From Dromaius novaehollandiae (lineage: Eukaryota; Chordata; Aves; Casuariiformes; Dromaiidae): 64,000 bases of DNA. Position numbers and translations under genes: made by a program. The stretch covers positions 38,204,563 through 38,268,562 of the forward strand of contig NC_088100.1 in assembly GCF_036370855.1 (NCBI RefSeq), read 5' to 3'. A model generated the notes under the pieces. The model did no database searches and was not told the origin of the DNA. It worked only from the letters and a program-made list of their open reading frames with translations. Of this stretch, positions 1-11,535 are shown piece by piece; within the stretch, counting starts at the first letter, position 1; each line of letters begins with the position of its first letter.

Positions 1-1316
1 ATTATGTATGAGACAAACAATTTCCAACAAGTTGGACTGCACTTTAGGTGCTTGCTCTTTCACACAGCTCAAGATATTGTCACGAAGAATAGAAAACTTA
101 ATTCGTGAATAGGACTCATTATGGAGTGTGTCTGGGTGAGTCAAAAACTTGATAGAGTAACTAACAAGCTTTTAGTAATGTGTTTATATGCAAGAGTTTT
201 GATCTTCTTGGCAGGAGTTTAGCTATCTTGATGGAAAAATAGGATATTAAATACTTTATCTATTGTTTATTCTTGACAGTTCTTTTAAAATGTCTCCATC
301 TCATAGGTCAAAAATAGGAGTCCCTGCTGTCTTGCTCGGCCTCTGCAAAAGCAGCTTACTGATGAATATCATTAGCAGAATCAGGATGATAAAGTTTGAT
401 TTGCTGAGATATTTTGAGGTGCTAAGGTAACTCATTATAACACAAAAATAGCTCAGACAGGTTAAGCTGAGCCTCTGTTTAAGTTACTGGGTTTTTTTAA
501 CCAAGGGAAAATGACAGTGTTGTGGAAAACTACTCCATTTTAAGCCTTTCAGAAGAAATTAAAAGCAATGAAGATGAAAAGTTAATAACAAGTCACTGAG
601 AATTCTTCCTAATTGGATTCTGCAAACAGTCAGATTTTTGGATGCTTGAAGAATGTATTAAGTGCCTGACAATTAGGAACTGTTGGTCTGTTTTTTTCAG
701 TCAGTAGTGGAAAGGTCTGAATGATCACTAATAAGCATCTAATTATCTTACAGGAAAAAAGTGTTTCTCCCACCACCATTTTTACTTATTATAGCAGTTC
801 TAGACTTAAAGTAAAAAATCTTAAAATTTTAGGAGGAATTTCAATTCTGAGAGGCTTCATTAGCATCTAGAATGTATGTTTTCTATTAGTATGTGTCTCT
901 TTCATTGACTCTTAAGGGGTTGGAGGTTGGCTGTGCTCAAAACGTAGTACTCATTTAAGGTCAGGGGAGATGAAACTAGGCTATAGGGAGGACATTACCC
1001 CAGTTAGACAATTTTCTGGCAACTTATGAATCATATCTATCCATCCAGAATGGTTTGTAGGAATATTGAGGTAAAGTTGCATGGCTCGTCTGCTGCACCA
1101 GACTTCAGTTAATGTAAGAATTAAAAGAGGAGGTGTAAGTCACAGTAGGGAAAAAATGGGCTCTGCGCTTTATGCTATTACTGTAACAATCACATAACAG
1201 ATTTCTGAGACTGATTCTGAATGTTGAAAAAAAATGATACTTAGTTTTTCAGCCAGTAATTGAAAAGTTCAGTCTGTATATCAAACAAGACAGTAATTAT
1301 ATTTTTTTCTTTTTAG
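1..1316. other. AT-rich intergenic DNA, no gene seen
   Basis: This stretch has no open reading frame of note and no recognisable repeat. It is ordinary AT-rich non-coding DNA that runs up to the 5' truncation point of a CR1 element. Confidence 0.7.
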
Positions 1317-1370
1317 AAGGAGGGCCCAGGGAACTACAAGCCAGTCAGCCTCACCTCCATCCCTGGAAAG

Positions 1371-2602
1371 GTGATGGAACAGTTTGTCCTGGATGTCATC
1401 TCTAAGCATGTAGAGGAAAAGAAGGTCATCAGGAGTAGTCAGCATGGATTCACCAAGGGGAAATCATACTTAACCGATCTGATAGCCTTCTACAATGGGA
1501 TGACTAGCTGGGTAGATGAGGGGAGAGCAGTGGATGCTGTCTACCTTGACTTCAGCAAGACTTTTGACACAGTCTCCTATAACATCCTCATAGGCAAGCT
1601 CAAGAAGTGCAGGTTAGATGAGTGGACAGTGAGGTGGACTGAGAACTGGCTGAAAGGCAGAGCTCAGAGGGTTGTGATCAGTGATGCAAAGTCTACTTGG
1701 AGGCCTGTAGCTAGCGGTGTCCCCCAGGGGTCAGTACTGGGTCCAGTATTGTTCCGCTTCTTCATCAATGACCTGGATGAAGGGACAGAGTGCACCCGCA
1801 GCAAGGTTGCTGATGATACAAACCTGGGAGGAGTGGCTGATACACCAGAGGGCTGTGCTGCCATTCAGAGGGACCTGGACAGGCTGGAGAGTTGGACAGA
1901 GAGGAACCTCATGAAGTTCAACAAAGGCAAGTGCAGGGTCCTGCACCTAGGGAGGAATAACCCCAGGCATCAGTACAGGCTGGGGGTTGACCTGCTGGAA
2001 AGCAGCTCTGTGGAGAAGGCCCTGGGAGACCTGGTGCACAAGTTAACCATGAGTCAGTAATGTGCCCCTGTGGCCAGGAAGGCCAATAGTATCCTGGGCT
2101 ACATTAGGAAAAGTGCTGCCAGCAGGTTGAGGGAGGCGATCGTCCCCCTCTACTCAGCCCTGGTGAGGCCACACCTGGAGTCCTGTGTCCCATTCTGGGC
2201 TCCTAGGTACAAGAGAGACATGGCACTACTGGAGAGAGTCCAGCGTAGGCTACAAAGATGATTAAGGGACTGGAGCATCTCCCCTATGAGGAAAGGCTGA
2301 GAGAGCTGGGACTGTTCAGCCTGGAGAAGAGAAGACTGAGAGGGGATCTTATCAATGTGTGTAAGTATCTGAAGGGAAGGTGTGGAAAGGATGGGGCCAG
2401 ACTCTTTTCAGTGGTGCCTAGTGATAGGATGAGAGGCAACGGGCACAAACTGAAACACAGGAAGTTCTGTCTGAACATGAGGAAAAACTTTACTGTGAGG
2501 GTGACAGAGCAGTGGAACAGGTTGCGCAGAGAGGTTGTGGAGTCTCCTTCCTCAGAAATATTCAAAACCCACCTGGACGCGATCATGGGCAACGTGCTCT
2601 AG
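1371..2602 (+). pseudogene. CR1 ORF2 reverse-transcriptase fragment, broken
   Basis: This is the remnant of the CR1 ORF2 polyprotein. The first open part (1371-2060, 229 codons) shows reverse-transcriptase motif A (YLDFSK, residues about 58-63, with the metal-binding Asp60), motif B ([10 protein letters not shown], residues 116-125) and motif C (VADDT, residues 146-150, where relatives usually have FADDT). An in-frame stop at 2058-2060 ends it. The same frame continues from 2061 to about 2261, and the last part continues in a different frame (2258-2602), which implies a one-base frameshift near 2250. The N-terminal endonuclease domain and the start of the RT domain are missing through 5' truncation. 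It is not a host gene and should not make a working enzyme. Confidence 0.92.
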
Positions 2603-2667
2603 GTGATCCTGCTTGAGCCGGGGGGTTGGACTAGATGATTTCCAGAGGTCCCTTCCAACCTCAAATG

Positions 2668-2686
2668 TTCTGTGATTCTGTGATTC
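2668..2686 (+). repeat. CR1 3' terminal tandem tail
   Basis: Two and a half copies of the 8-bp unit TTCTGTGA close the CR1 element. CR1 elements end in such short tandem repeats instead of a poly(A) tail. This fixes the + orientation and the 3' boundary of the copy. Confidence 0.93.
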
Positions 2687-4285
2687 CTTTTCAGCTAAAG
2701 TGTCTAGTGACAGATTTCCTCCTTCACATTTCTATTTATATGCTTTAGCTGGCCTAATTATTATCAGTGTCCTCTGGAGCCTTGAGTAATAATTCTTATT
2801 GGCAGCAGTAATATTTTCTGCTGAAGAAAAAATTAATCAACTCTAGGCTTACCTTCTGCTGACACTGAATAAGTTCCTCATGAATCCAGATGGTCTTTCT
2901 GTTTTATGGACTTGAAGAGAGCAAAAGAATATAAAATACTGTGAAATTTTTATCACAGAACTAGTAGAGGAAGATTCACATAATAAGTCTTACAGGGAAG
3001 GCTTGTGCTTTTCCATGCAAAAAAACCCAAACTACTATTTATTTCTCAGATAGCCACATACTCAAAAGAAGCATTCTTGTACCAGTAAAGCATCTCCAAA
3101 TTTATAATGAATATGTGTGTGTCTTGCTTAAGAAAGTCTATCCTCTTACTCAAAGTGAGAGGGTTACTAAATTCCATGTACCCATACTGTCTGAGAAAAA
3201 GTGGAGCAGAAATCTGAAGATAAAATAGCATGGAAAGGATGGTGAAGTATGGGGACTCCCTGAAGTCTGCTCGGTTCCCCTCTGAAGGTAAAGTAGGAAA
3301 TGAAGATGCAGTGAGCACCCAGAAGCTTACCCGGGACCTTTTACTCAACGATCCATGGTTCTAGCAAAGCAGGCTCTTCCTCTCACAAGAATAGGAACTT
3401 CCTTAAAGCCGTGACGTGTCAGATGCTGAGATCTCTTCTTGAATTCATAAAATTTCCATCTTGTCTAATTAGACCTTGAGAGCATTTCTGATATCCAAGG
3501 TGTATTTTCTGTTTTTATACTAGACCAGATACTCAGCGTAGTTTACTATGAGTGATATGAGCTGCATGTCGTGGGAAAACACTGTCCCACCTTTGTGCAG
3601 AATTGCTGTATTTGCAAAAGAAAAAAAAAAAATTGCAAAAGGGCACAATGTACATCAAAAGAAATGGTATTTGCATACCCTACAAAGTAAAGACAATTAT
3701 TTATGGGAACAGTTCAAGAGACAGCTGCTTTCAGTGACTGGAATATAATTTTTAATACAATCAGAAACTATAATGCCCATTTCATATGTATTATCTGTCA
3801 TGACTTTAATATTTTGCAGAACAGCATGATTTTAAACACAGTGTTACACTGTGGGGAATTTACGGTTATAAGCACAGCAAGAAAATTCAATTTGTGGTCT
3901 GTCTTGCCTGCACATCTTCTTCCCACCCTGATCTTCATGAGTGAAAGGTGCAAGACTGCAGACTACCTCAGAGCATTACCCTCCTCTAGAAGGGAGAGAT
4001 GAACAGAGGGACAGCATAACCAGAAATGTCTTCTTGGGCTTACTAGGGCTTTCCAGTGCACATCTCTTACTTCTTAGCTGTCACAAATAATGCACTTGGC
4101 CCTGTGACAGTCTCTCAGATGGAGGAGAGGAAGGAGGATGGGGACTAGGAGGCATGGAGGATCTGTTAATAGCTTCTGAATTTGTGGGAACAGAGAGACA
4201 CTGCCTTTCTTGCCACCTACTGATGATGAAAAGAAAAAAAAAGTTATTTAAAGAGATACTAGTAAAGAGTAGGTCAGCATCCTGT
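2687..4285. other. AT-rich intergenic DNA, no gene seen
   Basis: Only short open frames without recognisable domains occur here, and I see no identifiable repeat. Confidence 0.65.
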
Positions 4286-4780
4286 TTACAGTGCAGCTGA
4301 TCTTTTATGACCATGAACACCAAGATGTTTTGTTTGGTCTGTGTTGGTGCTATTCCTGAACAAGGTGTCTGACACCCTTGTCTGGCACTCTGAGAGACTG
4401 GCAGCAGCATTATCTGAGAGCACCTGAAAGGCACAGTCCAGCTGCACTCGGTCTGTATGGAAGAGCTTGCCCGCGTACTGCCACGTGCTCTGCGAAGCAT
4501 AGCAGGTCAGGATGCACTTCACAGCACAGCAGACATGGGCATGCAGCCTGCCCCTCAGAGCCTGCCACTGCACTCTCAGCTGGCTACATTCATGCCTTCT
4601 GCAGGAGTTCATGGCCCAGCTGAAGTGGCGTCTGGGCACCTGGGTTGTCCTGCTGTGGCTTTGTGACCTAGGGGAGCCAGGATCAGCTGGAGTCACTGCT
4701 CCCATCCACACCTGCAGTGACCCACCACCCGGTGAAACATTAGGGGCTATGATTGTTGTATTGGGACGTGTTAGTTCCAC
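4286..4780. other. Unidentified GC-rich islet with overlapping open frames
   Basis: Base composition rises clearly above the AT-rich surroundings between about 4370 and 4740. Open frames exist on both strands, the longest being 164 codons on the minus strand (4286-4780). I do not recognise any of them, and they show no signal peptide, domain motif or splice context. The islet could be an old mobile-element fragment, part of a processed pseudogene, a non-coding RNA exon or a small regulatory GC-rich element. Simultaneous open frames on both strands are expected by chance in GC-rich DNA, so I do not call a gene. Confidence 0.3.
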
Positions 4781-7700
4781 AAATGGGACAGAACAGCATT
4801 AAATGGTAGGTTGGCAAAGAGAGCATGGCCTTCCCTTTACATCACCACTGGACAGGACTCCTTTGGCCTTAGTTTACTTCTTTCTCAGTCTTCTCAGTGA
4901 TGTAAGAGTACTTGGGAGATTAAAAAGCTTAAGAGAATAAAATCTCCAGAGCTAGTAGACACACTTTTCCGCTTACTTTGCAGTGCCATCTACAGTCTAA
5001 AAGCTTTTCTGACACTCAGATGATGTGACAATTTTATTTGGTTAGCAGCTCACTGGCTTAGCAGAGTCATTCTGTAAAGAAAACTTTATAGCACCGCTGT
5101 TTCCATCATGTTCTGAGCTTTTATTCTAGTTTATGTCATTAAGGGTTGGGTATGCAATGGTCACAATGTGAGAAGATGTTGAGTGCAGGCCAAGAGCTCA
5201 AGGCTGCTCTGTTGAGCTAGCTTCAGCTGTGCCAGCGACTCATTGAATATCTTTGGGAAAACTATTGTGTCAGAAAGAGAGGAGAGTAGTCACACTTCCT
5301 CCCTCTGGGCATGTAAGGTAGGAGATCTATCTCCGTGTAGAATCAGTAAGAATAGATTCCTCTACTAGGACTGCTCAAAACATGAGTTTAACTTACTTGC
5401 TTTAAATTGCCACTTGCATGAGCCTATCTCTCACCATTGACTACGCTGCAAAATGGGGGGGAATATGATTGTGGCTGTATAAAGTATGCTGAGACCTATG
5501 AATGAAAGCCTGTATAAGAAATGCTAAATATTTCAGTACTTGTAATTTGAGATTCATTTTTGCTTTAGTGTATGATGAAATTACAAATGAAAGTACAAGT
5601 GAAAATATAAAAGTAGAGTAGTGTAGAGTTTCTTTCTACACTTTTTAAAACACAACTATGCCAAATTGTGGAAAAAAGACTTTAAAATTAGAAGAGTTCA
5701 TTTTTCCTCTCAGGTAATTCCAACCTATCGAGCTATCAATTATGCCCACTTTAAAAAGGTCATGCATATGCACATTATATTGCAGACAGGATAATGTATC
5801 AGGAAATATTTAGAATTTTTTTTTTAATATTTCAGGATTTCTGATTAATAGCTTTCAACTTTAATTGTAGCAACTTCAGTACATCTGTCTGAGTTTCTGT
5901 TGAGGATTCTAATAGCAAAATCCAAGTAGCAACATATCTATGAACTGTCGTTCTACTGTGTGTAAATACACATTTTATTTTAATATGACCCATCATGGAA
6001 CCATGGTCATAGCCTTTAAAGTGGCTTATCATGAGCATATTGGTGTTATAAAAAATTGCATTTTCATATGCTATTAAAACTTTGTTGAAATTAAATTAGG
6101 TGAAATGGTTCATTAGCAGTCATGATGGAAATGATCCTTCATATGATTTGTTCTGGTTTTACAAAAAGCATGCATGATTTTTGATGGATTTCATAGACTC
6201 AAATAATGTATAAGTTTTTATAATGTAATCCCAAGCTTGATGTAGTTATTTGTGATTATTTCAAATTTTTTACTTCCAGGTATCAATACTGAAGTGGACT
6301 TCTGTCTCCTCTACTAGCACTGGTTGATGCAGTGTGAACTCTCAATCATGTAAAGGGGTAGAGGCTTCAGCTTTCTCTTTTCCTATCACAGTTGCATCCA
6401 TTCTTTTGCCTATTACTACATATTTTAGGGTACTCCAATGAAATTTAAATCAGTTTAGAGGTAAGTCTGCAGACGATAATCTTCCGCGTAGATTTTTTAA
6501 CCAAAATTTTGCATTAGATGTCTTAGATCTATTCAAAATGATACATATCTATACAAATCTTTTCTTTACATTTCAGTCCAAGATCCTAGTAAATAAGAGC
6601 AAGAGGTCTGCTTATATTTGATTTGGAATAATTTTCTCTTTAATGTGCTCTGTGTAATCTGTGCTGTAGTAATAGTCTCTGCTGCCAAACTGAAAATGAA
6701 GATAAAGTATGTCTTGGCATAGTGTTGAATTCTGATGCAGGATTTGCTCCTATTTATGTTTTGGCAAAGATGAACTATAACTCCTGATTCGCTTTTGAAG
6801 ACTGTGGTTTGTGCTAGTTAATTTACAAGACTGAAATATCTTGGACACCCATGGGAAAACAGATCAAGGCATCAGCCAAGTAGCCTAGCATATGTAGTTT
6901 TTGCTTTTAACAAGTTTATTTTTTAACAAAATAGAAATGTCTTCAAACGTGTGTGCTCTGCCAAACCTGCTCCCTCTTAGTCATGTCAGAAATTTTGTGG
7001 ACTTTATGGACCCATTTTCTTTGCCTACATAAGAATTTGTAGGTTTGTCGGCCATGAAAATGCAATGCTTTTCTATAATGTTTATTTACACTGCTTCTAG
7101 CAATATTGAAAGCAGTCAATAGCTTCTTTAAACACACCCTTGTTAAACTGTATCTCAAATGTGTTCTAGTTTTTAAATGCTGAAACATGGTATTATTTAA
7201 TGAGTTCAGTAACAGTTTATATTATTGGTGATTTTAAAGGTATTATTGTTGCAGCCATAGCATTCTAACAGATGAAAGACAAGTTTATCTTATAAAACAT
7301 AGTATCTGTCTATAGACATTGTCTTACTAAAAAGGCTTTTGCAAGGAAAATATTTTTGCTATGTGAATTCCAGTCAACATGACATTTACTTTCTCTTCTT
7401 TGTAGTCAACCTCCTGTGGATGACCACCAGCAGATTAAGAACAGTTGTCCTCCTTAGTTCCTCCAATGTTTGGCAGAAAGGTGTCTTAAGGAATATTCCC
7501 TAAAATTACATATCCCAATGTGATATAGCAACAGACCCAGAATTTTATTAAGTTGTACTAAAATCCTAGGAAATAATTACTAAGTGATTTTTGAAAGGCT
7601 TACAATTTATTATTTTTAAATATTTTTCCCAAAGGAAGGTTTCTTCTAATGAAGATCAATCCATTGAGAAGTGTGCATTATTCTTTTTCACAGTTTTAGG

Positions 7701-10700
7701 TTTTCAGTTTGGTGATCGTGTAACTTAAAATTAGGCAAATGGTTTTTCTTCACCTTTTCACAGTTTTGATTATCATCATAGAATGCTTTGACCTCAAAAA
7801 TGAGTCTCAAATTGAAATTTAAAAGGGGAAGTTTTAATAGAACGATGGGCCAAAAAATCATCAGTGTTTGTGAGACATCATATTTTGAACAATAAATAGT
7901 AGAAAAAGTATTCAGTTCTCTTCATCTTTCTTTCCCAAATGGGACTTGTTCAGGGACTTGTTCCTGGGCCTGTCTGAGATTAAGACCTCTAAGAAAGGGA
8001 GCCAAAAGAATGTGTTTATGGTGTGTCTCTATATATTCATAACTGTATCTCCTTTTCATAAAAGTTTTCCTTCCAAGAATCAAGCTAGCTCCTACACTTA
8101 CTTACATTCATTTCAAACCCCTCAGTGCTGCTGGGCAACCATATATGCTACCTAAAAATACATTCCTCTGCCTTCTTCTGACCAAGGAGATACATCGCTG
8201 ACAGATGACAAATTGAAGATGAAGATGCACATCTTGGCCGGTAGGCTGAGTTTTTGCAATCATCTGGTGAACATACCAAAGCACAGTAGCTCAAACATCA
8301 GCAATGCTTGGGAAACTGAAATATATATAGATAGATATATATATAAAAGACTTTTGTCCTATTTGTCTTTTTTTTAATTTCCTGGTTGTTGAATATTTCC
8401 TATTAGCTCTGCTAAGAGGACAGCACATGCTTCTCCACTCAACATACCGGATCCCTACAAAACACAAATTCATAACCTTTATTCTAATTTTTATGACTTT
8501 CCATGACTATTTTAAAGAATCTTTCCTCTTGGAAGATACCATCTCCCTTTATGGTTTCATTACATAAGTGCGCAAATGGCAAACTTTTCTTAGCAGCTGG
8601 CTCGAAAGCATAGACCCCTCCCCTGCACAATGAGAACGGCCTCATCATCTCCTGTTGAAACTGCTAGAAGCACTTGCATATCTGTTCTGAATGAAAACAG
8701 TCTACAAACCATCTACAGGAAGACCTCCCCCAAAATGACGAATTCGTGGATTAGTCATTAATCACAGTGTAAAGGAGATGCTGGCTAGCTGTTTAGATGA
8801 GCAGCTGCTTCTCGCTAAAGATGTAGCGGGCCTCGTATGTGTGTTGCCACTAGATGACACTGTTGAGACACGCTTGTTTTCCTTTCCTCGTGCTCCTTGA
8901 AGGGTACTCAGGAAAACCAGATTAACGGCAGGATATTTTTTGTTGGTATCATTTTGGAAAGCCTTATTCTTAAAACAGGAGGGCAAATGCAACTGAAGAA
9001 ACTGAAAAATTTCTAGTGATTGTGACAGAGTACAGTGTCCTGAAGTAGAACCAGGGAAAATTATTCTCAGACTATTGAATGTAAATTAATTCATTTTGAG
9101 TTCAGCTTTTTTAAATAGTTATGATGCCCTTTAGAGATAGAGTGAATTTGTTTTACCTAATCAAAAGCCTTTTCAAATATTGTAGATTCAAAATTAGGAA
9201 GAGAAAGTTACGTATGAGATTTCTATTTATTTTGGGCTGGAAAAATGTCAGTTCTTTCCTAGTTTTGCCAAGATCCACTCATCTGGGAATATGCTTCCCT
9301 TACTAAGGTGAGAATGCTCCTTTCCTTCTCACAGGAAAGAGATCTAATAACCCAAACAACACACAGGAGAAAAAGAAAGAAACCCGTCACCTGGACCCTT
9401 CTTCCCCCTTCTTTTCCCAATAGAGAAGAAATTAACAATTCTCCCCTTACCCTGAAGGTAATGTGTGGAGGAGGAAGACTCCACCCAGTGATTTGATGGG
9501 GACTAGAGCAAATTCGCAGTCCTACTTCTAGCCCTTAGGAACTGAAATTGTCCCTCAATCACGTATGAACTTCTTCTGAATCACAATGTGTCAGCATACT
9601 CCCGCATTTGTTTGGTCTAGTGGTTATCTGAACAGCTATCCTTATGCTGAATATTACTCAGTTCTCGATAAGGTATATTAGAGGCAGTGGGATCATTTCC
9701 AGATTCAATAAGGCTGGCAGAACCAGGAGGCTGACCTGAAGTGCTGACTGAGAAGCAGTAATACTGTTTGCTATAATTCTGATTGCATTTTGAATAAACA
9801 TAATACTATTTTAATTTGGAATCATTTGGAAGAAAAATAAAAGGACTTGTGCTCAGAATCTGTAAGTTACAATTCACTGAATGTTCAATACTTCAAAAAA
9901 TGAAATAAAAGCTGTAGTATGTCAGATTCAAAAAGGTGCTAAAATGCAGACATTCATTCTTCATTTTTAAGAATCTCCTTTACTATGAATACATCCTCTC
10001 TAACTGTTGAGATTTGAGAGTTTCATCAGCAGTAAATTGCTTCCAGAACAACATGTGGTTACCTCTTGAAATACAGTCTTATGAGCTTGCTGCTTTTTAA
10101 AATCTCCACTGAGTACACCTGTGAGAACAGATTACATCTAAGATTGGTTAAGTTTTTACCAGGCCAATAAGTATTTGCTCAGATCAGTGAAGATTTGTAG
10201 ACATACACCCCTAGACCTACACTACTACATCCTGAAACGATGTGGATTTCAAAAATACTCTGCTTTCTAACCCAAATCAGACCAAGTCTCATTTTCAGCA
10301 CAGCCCCACAAACTGTCACCTTAGCACAAATAGGTAAATTACAGCATGGAGATGGGAATGAATGTCCAGGGCAGAGGATAGGATGGAAAGGCAGGATTCT
10401 CTTAGACCAGCTTTGTCAGAAAAAAAACAAAACAAAACAAAACATATTGTGGACTACACTATAGTCTGTTACACAACTAATAGCACCCATTCAACAAGAA
10501 CACTGGAATACAAATATAACCCTGCCCAAACCACAAATGGATATTTTATCAAAGATATATAATATTTTCCAGAGAAGTGGTAAGGTATTTCAGAATCACT
10601 GTGACAGCCAGAAAGCCCCAAGTCAAGTCATCATACTCAATTTCAGCTACTCTGAACAAGGACAGTGTAAATGTACCAGAGGCCATTACAAGTAGCAACT

Positions 10701-11299
10701 CTTTGTCATGGAAAGTGGTACAGAAAAAATTAGACAAATTCACAGAAGAAAATGATATTAAAAAAAAAAAGACCAGAGGCAGCTCTCAGCTGTAAGTGGT
10801 GGGTGTTACTTCACCCCCTGATGTGGTTAAGGAAACACATGCAGAGGAGATTCCAGAAGGTGCTCTGCGGGGCACAGTTGCAGCATGTAAACCTATCATC
10901 TGGGTGGGATGAAGGGCACAAAAAATCCAAGTATCACTTGCAATGACCACATGGTCTCTGTAAGGTCCTCATTCAGTTTTTCCTTGGCCTCTATTTCTTG
11001 TGACACTGGGTACATCCTGTACCAAGATAAAAGTCAATGCAAATTGTGGATGTTCAGCAACCCCAAAATGACATTCAGGCTGGATACTCCAATGTTTGCC
11101 CTTGTGCTTTTGAGAATGTGTTTAGCATCTGACAGGCTCAGCTCCTTATAGCCTTCTATTCTCCTCCCAAGTTCATACTTTGCAAAAGGTAATGCTTTAT
11201 TCAGATAGGATCTGTCTCATTTCCAGGTAGGAAACCCATTGGTTAAGAGAGTTATTTATTAAGATAGACATGCATTTTATAAGTCTTCAGTGCATTTCC
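4781..11299. other. AT-rich intergenic DNA, no gene seen
   Basis: This is long AT-rich non-coding sequence. Apart from a short AT/GATA-type microsatellite at 8321-8345 and homopolymer runs I see nothing that can be named. The open frames are all short and unconvincing. Confidence 0.6.
8321..8345. repeat. AT/ATAG microsatellite
   Basis: A short simple-sequence tract of alternating AT, interrupted by ATAG units, lies here. Confidence 0.8.
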
Positions 11300-11535
11300 A
11301 CTGTAGGAGTTGCTTGCTGTCAGGGCACCAAGAGCAGTGACAGCCCTCCCTGTCCCTGTCCACCTCCCCAGGGCCTCCCCGCAGCCTGCCCAGACCCAGG
11401 CCCCCATTTCAGCCCAGCCAGGGGCCACCAGTCCCTGTCCTGTGATGCAGCTGCAAGTCCTGGCCCTGCTGCCACCGGGAGCCCCCACCAACACCAGCCC
11501 CAGGGAGCCCCCAGCTTGTGCTGTGCCTTAACACT
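11300..11535. other. C-rich (+ strand) GC islet, unidentified
   Basis: About 230 bp rich in CCC and CCAGG-like words lie in AT-rich DNA. Overlapping open frames on both strands (for example 123 codons at 11270-11641, + strand, proline- and serine-rich) look like products of composition rather than of coding constraint. I do not recognise a family. A decayed retroelement or a fragment of a GC-rich minisatellite are possible alternatives. Confidence 0.3.

Larger units (their letters stand above)
1317..2686 (+). mobile_element. CR1 LINE retrotransposon, 5'-truncated, + strand
   Basis: This is a non-LTR retrotransposon of the CR1 clade, the dominant LINE of birds. The first recognisable element sequence lies just after a T-rich stretch at about 1317 and encodes the middle of the reverse transcriptase. 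The copy runs through the C-terminal part of ORF2 and the short 3' UTR to the tandem tail at 2668-2686. About 1.37 kb remains of an element that is about 4.5 kb when complete, so it is a typical 5'-truncated insertion. The reading frame is broken by a stop and a later frameshift, but long stretches stay open, which suggests a moderately young copy. No clear target-site duplication is visible, as is usual for CR1. The exact 5' edge is uncertain by several bases. Confidence 0.95.
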
